DNA from: Macrosoma leucophasiata
Taxonomy: Eukaryota; Arthropoda; Insecta; Lepidoptera; Hedylidae
Assembly (NCBI GenBank): GCA_036365455.1
Contig: JAWQUS010000022.1
Span: forward strand, 744,001-808,000
Direction of reading: 5' to 3'
Length of the DNA stretch: 64,000 nucleotides
The number at the start of each line of letters is the position of its first letter. Position 1 is the stretch's first letter. Below the pieces are notes generated by a model. That model was given only the letters and a program-made list of their open reading frames with translations, made no database searches and was not told the origin of the DNA. This document shows positions 1-8,600 of the stretch, one piece after another. The position numbers and the translations under genes were made by a program.

Positions 1-765
1 TCGATTGAAATATCAAACGTGGTTATTATATAACAAACCTAGACATGGAAAAATTTGGGCAGAAATGTGTGAGACCAGTGAAATATTTAAAAGTCGTCTA
101 AAATGGTGTCAAAACCACCAAGACGAAATAAAAATGGATATCATATCGACTCACAGAACTGAGAATAATTTTGTCAAATTTTGGAAATCCACTTCGAAAC
201 TGAATGTTCAACCGAGCCTTCCGGTGAGTGTCGCGGGCAAGAAATCTCAAATATGTTTAAGAATCACTTTAGGGTGTCTTCTTCACTGGGATCTTCTGTT
301 CAAGCTTTCGATACTGTGGTGAATTGTGAAAGTGATATACTGCGTTTCTCAAGTAATGAAGTAGCAGCAGTTATACATAAAATGAGCAGAGGTAAGTCTC
401 CTGGGCACGATAGCCTCAGTACCGAACACTTGAAATACGCGGGTGTTCACTTACCTGGAGTACTATCAATGTTTTACTCGCTCTGTGTTAGTCACTCTTA
501 CATTCCGAGTGATATGATGAAGACTATTGTGGTCCCCATTGTAAAGAATAAAACCGGTGACATTTCAGACCAGTCTAATTATAGGCCCATATCACTTGCG
601 ACCATTATGGCAAAAATATTGGATAGTCTGATAGATAAGAATTTGAGTGAAATTATCAAGTTAAGCGATGCGCAGTTTGGGTTTCAACCCGGACTCTCTA
701 CTGAGACCGCGATTTTAAGCCTCAAACAGACTGTCCAATATTATACGAGTAAGAAAACTATACAT
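1..765 (+). mobile_element. LINE reverse transcriptase fragment, 5'-truncated by window edge
   Basis: The translation carries the N-terminal palm of a non-LTR reverse transcriptase: GKSPGHDSLSTEHLKYAG, then KTIVVPIVKNKTGD, NYRPISLATIMAKILD and AQFGFQPGLSTETAIL. The frame changes near position 240, so the ORF is broken. It stops in AT-rich sequence (about 760-825) before the YxDD catalytic motif. A separate C-terminal piece follows at 905. It is a dead retrotransposon copy downstream of SAM50. Confidence 0.85.
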
Positions 766-904
766 ATTTATATACATATTTATACAATAATATATATTAT
801 TAAACAAATATAGATATTATATATACACATACGAATCTAATGATGACTATGAGAAGCATGTGACGCATAATGAGCCTTGACCCCTTTTTTAAAGGCGATT
901 TTTG

Positions 905-1011
905 TGGTGAGTCTATTCGACTATTCGCAAAAGTCAATTGATAATTTGAGAGTCACGTATAATAACGGATTTAGAATACTGTTGGGCTTGCCGCTATTTT
1001 GTTCTGCGTCT
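905..1011 (+). mobile_element. C-terminal remnant of the same LINE type
   Basis: Encodes SIDNLRVTYNNGFRILLG followed by LPLFCSASG, a C-terminal segment common in insect non-LTR reverse transcriptases. The catalytic middle is missing between this and the upstream fragment, so the copy has an internal deletion. A family D SINE end is fused directly after it. Confidence 0.65.
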
Positions 1012-1097
1012 GGTTTGTTTGCATGTATGCTTGAATGCATGCATTTACCTCTGCCTACCCCTTCGGGGATTACAGGCGTGAAGTTATGTAAAATTTT
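1005..1097 (+). mobile_element. SINE D, 3' end fragment
   Basis: Matches the 3' part of the full SINE D copies at 16692 and 61325: a gcatgtatgcttgaatgc segment, then ctctgcctaccccttcgg and acaggcgtgaagtta. The tRNA-like head is absent. Confidence 0.6.
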
Positions 1098-1278
1098 TCA
1101 AAATTCACTATTGATTTTGGTCACTTCCATGGGACGGATTCGGAAGCGGACTTCTTACACCCCGTATAACTATTGATACCAATAGGTACGCAACATATTG
1201 TGCGCAAAAAAGGGAAGAAATAAAGTTATTTCACCGTATAAAACCTATTCATAAGTTTACTATACCTAAATATGTATA

Positions 1279-1549
1279 ATATGTATCTTCACGCCGGGTC
1301 CCTAACGGGGTAGGCCGAAAGTGTAGAGCGCCAGATATCCCGCCGAAAGTGTAGAGCGCCAGATATCCCGGTCCTGACACCTCTCGTGCCTCGTCTACCT
1401 TCATCATTCTCTTCATACATGCACGCCGATTCCTAAGACTTTTGGACCCCACCATCAGACAGAACCCGACCTATTTGGTCATGGTAGGTCAGTCTTGGTC
1501 TTCCTGGGCCTCTGCAACCATCCACATTCGCATTGTATATCTGTTTAGT
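1279..1549 (-). mobile_element. LINE C, 3' end with ORF remnant
   Basis: On the minus strand it reads through the ORF end shared by the other family C copies (DQIGRV..., RNRRACMKRMMKVDEAREV). An extra 27-bp copy of the cgaaagtgtagagcgcc segment sits in tandem at about 1315-1370. It is 5'-truncated. Confidence 0.7.
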
Positions 1550-1970
1550 CATTATAAATTATACAAAAATATTACACAAAATCAACTCACACGGGCACTA
1601 AAGGCTTATGCGGATACGGCTTAGTGGCGGTGACACTGAAATTGGAAGAGCTCCGGTGGCCTACGCTATATTCCGCCTGGATCCTCTCCCCGCGCCCTGC
1701 CACGTTCGGCAGTTTTATACCTGAAGAACGAATCTCAAAATAAATAACATTAAAAAAAACATGTGTGCAAATTCATACTTTTAGAACCTAATTGGGGGCC
1801 GTCCGTAAAATACGTCACGCTAAAATAAGCCTTTCATGATCCCATCCCCCACTATTGTCACGCTGTGTCACACTATAATAATAATATATTTTTTATTCAA
1901 TTCAAAATTTCAAATCATTTATTTCAAATTGGTCTACAAGGACACTTTTGCATTGTCGGGTTATAAGCTA

Positions 1971-2246
1971 CCTAGAGAGAATGACTTGTAATAATAATCC
2001 AATAGGTATTAATAAATACCAATTTAATAATAATATTTAACCGATACGTGAATCATCAAATTTTTCAATTCCTTCATAGAAGAAAATGAAAAATCTGTTC
2101 GTCATAATCATAGTCATTCACTTAGCAGAGTTCCAAGTGCAGGCACTACTGAGAAGAACTCCGCTACCCAACAAACTCAGCGTGTTGCTCTTTTGTCAAA
2201 ACCTTAGATTTAATACAAATATTATGAAATAAAATAAAGATAGTAC
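1971..2246 (-). mobile_element. LINE T fragment, near-identical to 55119-55395
   Basis: About 275 bp is almost identical, in the same orientation, to 55119-55395, including the stretch about actgagaagaactccgct. A diverged, inverted copy lies at 45243-45570, where the element's TTTC-rich 3' tail is present. Confidence 0.6.
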
Positions 2247-2520
2247 ACCAATAAAGTCTATATTATTATTATAGTGGAAATACATTACAAAAAACAGAAA
2301 TTACAGAAAAAGGTACAGTGGGCGGCCTTATCGCTCAGGCAGCGATTTCTGGTAAAGGATAATAAATGAAGAAGCAGGTAAGGCGTACCAAATTAATGTT
2401 AAAGCTAGGTAGCAATATAACAGTAAAACTTAACATAAATTAAAAAAAAAAAGAAAACCATTTACAATAAAACTAGACGGTTAATAGAGATATTCTGAAG
2501 AGGCACTATGGTGGATTTGT
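2239..2520 (-). mobile_element. Jockey-like LINE 3' untranslated region
   Basis: This is the reverse complement of the 3' UTR that follows the LINE ORF at 7620-7930: the segment ggcggccttatcgctcagg, an A-rich end and a tgtacaataaag-type terminus are shared. No coding part is attached. Confidence 0.6.
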
Positions 2521-2534
2521 TGTATATATATATA

Positions 2535-2823
2535 TTTTTTTTTTTATGTAATTGAAGTGGCAAACAAGCATGCAGTTCACATTGATGTTAACTGATGACT
2601 GTAGCCTAGAGACACCCACACAAAGACCAAGGTCAAAATGCAAATGCGTTACCACTCCTGAGGCCTAAGGTGTTATGCCTCTGTGCCGGATAGTACAGGG
2701 CCGTACATTACCACCTGACCGGAACACGATAGTGCTGAACACTACCATTTAGCGGCAAGTAAATCAGGTAATGCGGTGGTGCCTACGCCCGCGAGCTCCG
2801 TCACTGGAGCTCTGCCACCAGTA
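2535..2823 (-). mobile_element. SINE A, near full length
   Basis: In element polarity it runs from the head (ggtggcagagctcc) to gtttgccacttcaattaca and an A tail, seen here as a T run at 2535-2545. About 30 copies or pieces occur in the window. The 3' end (tcacttaacatcaatgtg, gcttgtttgcc) resembles lepidopteran LINE tails, suggesting a SINE mobilised by such a LINE. Confidence 0.8.
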
Positions 2824-2903
2824 GTATTATTATCACTAATAAAAAGAAAAAAAAAAGTCCAAGGTCGAAAATTCGGTAAGAACGCCTCAACGTATCATTT
2901 TTC

Positions 2904-3186
2904 GTTTTATGTAATGAAAGTGGCAAACAAGCATGCAGTTCACATTGATTTAAAGTGATGACTGCAGCCTATAGACACCCACACAAAGACCCAGGTCAAA
3001 GTGCAGATGCGTTACCACTCCTGAGGCCTAAGGTGATACGCCTCTGTGCCGGAAATTACAGGGCCGTACATTACCACCTGACCGGAACACGATAGTGCTG
3101 AACACTATCATTTAGCGGCAAGTATATTAGGTAATGCGGTGGTGCCTACGCCCGCGAGCTCCGTCACTGGAGCTCTACCACCAGTA
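2904..3186 (-). mobile_element. SINE A, near full length
   Basis: Second minus-polarity copy, about 80 bp right of the first, complete from A tail (left) to the head (ggagctctaccaccagta, right). Its head ends 35 bp from the donor side of SAM50 exon 5. Confidence 0.8.
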
Positions 3187-3221
3187 TATAACTAACGCCT
3201 CCTAAAAGGTAGATCACTTAC

Positions 3222-3306
3222 CCAGCACCAAGTTGCCCTCATTCTCGCTGACCGTTGTGTTGATGCCGCCGACGATCCTCGATAGTTCTTTCACTTGGAA
3301 TGTCAC
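3222..3306 (-). CDS. Samm50: SAM50 exon 5
   Basis: Encodes VTFQVKELSRIVGGINTT and then VSENEGNLVLG. The acceptor is ttttgtgacag and the donor is GTAAGT, leaving phase 1. It covers the POTRA-to-barrel join. This is the last SAM50 exon visible. Confidence 0.88.
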
Positions 3307-5344
3307 CTGTCACAAAAGAAATAGATTTTTGAAGTGAAAGTTGATGAAACGAAAAAGCAACAGTAAAATAATAATATATATGTCGGAGAAAGAACGTTAA
3401 TCTCGACATCATCATTCGTGGTCATGTGTTTAGTGGGCGTCTTGAGAGTTAAATGCTAGCACAAAACAATAAGTCACTATTATCGGTCAGATTTAATCAC
3501 TTTAACAGAATATCACTGCTTAATTTTACACTCAAAACTCTTTGATATAATTACACTTTTAAACTTTTAAGTACAACGAGCAGCGGGTTCGCGACACCGA
3601 TCTTACTTCGCCAATCAAATAGTACTCCACTGTCCAACCAAAGAATGATCCACCTCGATCAACAACGACACATTTTATAACCTCCGTTAACGGCGATCTG
3701 TCAGATGGCGCCTCGACCCCGCTCGAGGCCTACCCTCAACTCGGTAATGTAATTTTATACTACAATTACTCTTTAAATGAAATAATGATTTTAAACGATA
3801 ACAAAATCTAACAAATCAAATTAACTTAAAATAATATTTTTAGCAAGGTATTTCTATAGCCTAGTACTTTACAGAACCAACAATAAACTTCTTGCTCCGA
3901 CATATATATCCTTTTTTTTTATTTTTATATAGGTTTAAAATTAAATGTACTATAATATGTTATTGTAATACAAACAGGCGAGGTATAATCTTTTGTAAGA
4001 CCGTAAAAGTTGACCACGATACAGGCCTTGCCTAGTGCGGGCAGCACCGTCAAAATTGTCTGTAATTTTACCTCTGCATAAACAATTATCAACTTGTTAT
4101 TCAGTTATTAAGTTAAGTATGTTTTGTTAGTTTATGCTGAAATAAACATATTTTCTTTTTTTTTTCAGAAAGGGACAGATACATACGTTCATACGATTTA
4201 ACGTGAAAGGAAATGAGATAGGAAGCATTAAACAGTGTCTCTTATATATTTTTTTAAGGTTTCACTTCTATTTATGTTGTGAGATGCACACGTTTTTTTA
4301 ATGTTATGAAGCTAGACCACACCCCACTGTATTTTTTATTCACACTTCACATTAGGGTATAACCGGTTAAAATAAGGATTCTTCAAGACTGACCTACCAT
4401 GACCAAATAGGTCGAGTTCTGTCTGATGGTGGGGTCAAAAGTCTTAGGAATCGGCGTGCATGTATGAAGAGAATGATGAAGGTAGATGAGGCACGAGAGG
4501 TATGTAAGGACTGGGATATCTGGCGCTCTACACTCTCTGCCTACCCCATTCGGAACCTGGCGTGAAGATACAATAAGGATTCCGTAGCCAAATGGCAAAA
4601 ACCCGCAACCCTTAACCCGTCCAGTCACGAGAAAAATATGATAATTGATTTTCAATTCTGTCTAGCCGCCGGCGGCTTTACGTTCCTCGAAGTTTGAAGG
4701 GTAAAAGGTGCGTCATGTGTGGTTCCCGCTGAGGATGCAGCGTTGACACCGTGAGGTGCCGAGAAGTGGACAGCGCTTCAAAATTTCAACTTTATATAGA
4801 AAGAAAGAAAGAAAGAAAATATTTTTATTTCGAATAGATCTTTACAGATAAAATAAAAAAGTAAAAAAACGTTTAATTTTCCTTCACAAATTTTAGGCTT
4901 ATAGGTACTTATTGCTAATACAGTACTTGTGCACTTCGATCCTAGTTTTGTGAGGGACTGGTGCCTGAAATAGGTTTCCAAATGAAATCTGTGCTACAGG
5001 TCGCCAGGCCCCTCCCGCAGACAGTTCTCAATTTACAGCAAGACACAGTAAAAGAAAAAAAAAAAGAAGAAAAAAAAAACACTGCCTAAATTATAGCCGC
5101 TACAAAAAATATACATATATAAAAAAAAAGAAAACGTGTGGACTTTTATGACAATATCTAATTAAGATTAAATTAAATTTTATTTTTAAGATTAAATTTA
5201 AGCGCAATAGAATAAGCGAGTTACATTTTGATTTCAATAATTATTTGGGTGTGTTTTGTTGTTCGCTAGAGAGCGTTTGTAGGTGAGTGAATGTGGAGTG
5301 GGCGTGTGTATGTGTCTGAGAGTCGAAGTGTGTATGTATGTGCT

Positions 5345-5375
<31 letters not shown>

Positions 5376-5556
5376 TATTGTGTGCATGTGTGTGACGGCT
5401 GCGTGGTGGAGCGGAATTTACGTGTCTAGAAAGGAGTATTGGTAATAGGTAAGTTTTGGTCATAGGTAAGTTTTGCGTTATTTTATCACTACGTTTATTT
5501 ATTACAGATATGTATAATAAGTATTTAAATTATATGCATTTTAGATTATAATACCT

Positions 5557-5614
<58 letters not shown>

Positions 5615-8600
5615 AGTTTCAAAACGTCAAGAAATCATAAATTACCTAGAGTGAATAACAATTACATACAGTAAAAGCAAAAACATATACTAACTAGCTG
5701 ACCCGGCAAACTTCGTATTGCCTCACAATGAAATAATGTGTCAAAGGTTTGATAGATACGGACTATTTGTATGGGGGAAAAAATGGTGGTTTTTACTATC
5801 TTCATTAACTCAATTAGCCTTCCTCTTACTTCTATCTACCATCTCTATGCAGACGATCTCCAAATTTACACACAGGCACGCTTGAATGATCTTCCTCATG
5901 CTATTTCTATTTTCAATGATGACCTAGCTTACATCTCGAGTTGGAGCAGAGCCAATGGACTAAAGATCAATCCTGGAAAGACTCAACTTATTGTCATAGG
6001 AAGTGGAAGTTTGCTTAATAAAGTAGACTGGGACAACTTACCACGCGTTATTTTTGATGGAACCGAAATACCTATCAGGTCAAAACGTTAAAAATTTGGG
6101 TGTTATAATGGACAGCACCTTTTCTTGGGCACCTCAGATTAGCGAAGTTAGCAGGAAAATATTTGCTTCAATCGGCTCCCTGCGGCGGTTGCGGAACTTG
6201 TTACCAATTCTCACGAAAATTGCGCTAATAATTGTTTTTATATTATTTCGCATTAACACATGCTTGTGAAATATATTTTATTTTTAAAGAAAAATGGAAA
6301 AAAAAATTGACTTCAGGCGAGACTCGAACTCGCGACCTACTGGGAATCTAGTCCAGCCGCTCTTCCAATTGAGCTACTGAAGCCCTGCCTGATTTGTCAA
6401 ATCTTTCCTTCACATCTATTGCATTGCTTTATGGTAGCATAAACAGCAATAAACTGAAAAGTCTAATAAATCGGTTGCCTAACTAGCATAGTTGGTAATA
6501 GATGGCGCTACTGCTACCATAAAGCAATGCAATAGATGTGAAGGAAAGATTTGACAAATCAGGCAGGGCTTCAGTAGCTCAATTGGAAGAGCGGCTGGAC
6601 TAGATTTCCAGTAGGTCGCGAGTTCGAGTCTCGCCTGAAGTCAATTTTTCTTTCCATTTTTCTTTAAAAATAAAATAAAATTGCGCTAGCCCATGCTCTT
6701 CTTTTTCCGATACTCGATTATGCCGACATATGTTACCTTGACGTGACCCAGGAGCAACTTAACAAACTTGAGCGTCTCCAAAATGTTTTTAGAAGGTTCA
6801 TATTTGATTTACGGAAACATGACCACATCTCCGAATTCCGCAAAAAACTCAAGTGGCTCCCAGTTTATCTTCGCCGGAATACACACATTCTTTCTCTCTT
6901 GTTTAATGTGCTAATTAACCCTGCATCTCCTCAATATCTTAAAGACCGCTTTAATTATGTATCTGACCTTCATTCTCTTTCACTTCGTTCTTCTCAGAAT
7001 TTGCCGTTAAGTATCCCTTCTCATTTTTCTCAATTTTATCACAAATCTTTTTCTGTGCTGTGTTTCCTTGGAAATGTTTACCTGTATCTATTCGAAAGAT
7101 TCAGACCATCGCTGCTTTCAAGAACCAAGTTAAGTATTATTACCTAAAGGAGATGTTGCAAGCTCGGCCCTGGTTCGTACATGACCTCAAAAAATGGCTA
7201 AATTATAGAAGAATCCGAAAAAAATACAATTAATTTAATCAAGAACATATTTTAGAGTTACAACCACATTTAATTCAAACGATTTTATCATTTTCAACCA
7301 TGTTCAACACGGCGGCGATACAGCCAACGCTTGGTATCAATCGATTTCGAAAGTATTTATAAAATATTTTTTTTTCTCGAATTACTAGATAATCAAAACA
7401 CAATTAAAAAAATGAAAATGTCAAAATGACATCGTCCGCCATATTCGCCATGTTGGTTTTAAGTTGCAATTGTAACTGCAAATAATGTTGTGTAACTGCA
7501 AACAAAGCTAAATAAGTGAAAATATGCAGTAAAAACGTTTTTATATTGATTTTGCCTGTTTAATGATATTGTGTACAATACATGGCCGGAGGTCCATCCA
7601 TTTTTGCAACATCTCCTTTATAGCATTTATGTATATTTTCCTATTGCCTTTTGCCATATTCATCCGCTTAGTGCCTCTTCAGTAGACCTGTATTGATTGT
7701 CTCGTTTTATTGTAAATGTTATTTTATTTTATGTTATTTTTAGTTTTACTAGTATATTGCTACATAGTTTTAACCCTACCTGCTTCTTAATTTATTATCC
7801 TTTACCAGGTTACCTGGAAGAAATCGCTGCCTGAGCGATAAGGCCGCCCACTGTACCTTTTTCTGTTATTTCTGTTTTTTTTTGTTTTGTATTTCCTGTT
7901 TACTGGTGTACAATAAAGAATATATTATTCCCCTTCAATTTCTTCATATTTTCTTACCTTTTAAACCTTCCCTGGTCTTCCAAAAATCATTCAGAACAGA
8001 CCAGTCCCCACCAACAGCACCCGTTCACGAGTATGACGCATGTGGCAGCCATTGCCCTCCTCGACCATTTTAGAGGGAAGTGAGCAACCCGCCACACGAC
8101 GCCGCCAAAGGCAAAGACATTTAAGCGTACATGACTGCTCCGGATATGCGTAGGGCAAGAAAAAGATGGAATTATATTTTCACCCCTACTAAAACCATAA
8201 CTGACCTCAAGTCCTTCAGGCGTGGAGCCCGGCCCGCTGGACACGTCTATCAGCACCCCGATGTCACGGAAGCACCCCATCGAGTCCAGGGCGCGACGGA
8301 CCTGTGTACCAAGAATCAGAATCAGAAATTTATTTAAGCTAACTATTTATTCATTTAGGATGACAAGCACAAGACACGTCTCAAACAAACACAATAAATT
8401 AAAGCGAAAAAAAAAATTATCAAGAATATAAAAAATACATCTAAATATAAGTTACTAATAAATATGTAAGTTTATCGGTAGAATGTCTCATTTTCCCTTT
8501 GATAAACAGATAACAAAGAGTATGGCGAAAAGAAAAAGAATCATTCTTTGTCATTCACTTTTTTTTTAATGTTATATAAGTGGCAAACAAGCATGCAGTT

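Larger units (their letters stand above)
6228..6676 (+). mobile_element. Element E: palindromic retroelement with two inverted tRNA-like units
   Basis: About 449 bp is inserted in the LINE between 12-bp duplications aaaattgcgcta at 6216-6227 and 6677-6688. Order: an outer leader (attatttcgcattaacac), an antisense tRNA-like unit (6309-6384), a spacer, a sense tRNA-like unit (6567-6642) and an A-rich end (aaaaataaaataaaa). The arms are reverse complements for about 128 bp with one mismatch noted, and the complementarity extends outward through the tttctttcc / ggaaagaaa blocks. The long duplication plus A-rich end indicates LINE-type retroposition in plus orientation. Confidence 0.75.
5798..7930 (+). 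mobile_element. Jockey-like LINE, 5'-truncated and twice interrupted
   Basis: Encodes the second half of a reverse transcriptase. The catalytic YADD is at about 5846 (YHLYADDLQIYTQA), then KINPGKTQLIVIGS, a frameshift near 6085, VKNLGVIMDSTFSW, and after the family E insert TQEQLNKLERLQNVFRRF and RKKLKWLPV. A family F MITE interrupts it at 7146-7619. The 3' UTR (7620-7930) ends tgtacaataaag. Sequence similarity to the LINE at 62973 places both in one clade. It is not functional. Confidence 0.85.

Noticed and set aside
1..3200. Further SAM50 barrel exons
   Set aside because: I looked for barrel-domain exons on the minus strand left of exon 5 and found only LINE and SINE sequence; they probably lie outside the window.
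6309..6642. tRNA genes (pairs at 6.3 and 14.4 kb, singles at 34.2 and 59.8 kb)
   Set aside because: They are multi-copy, inverted within a retroposed element with target duplications, have faulty anticodon stems, and an AGA anticodon without a serine-type variable arm.
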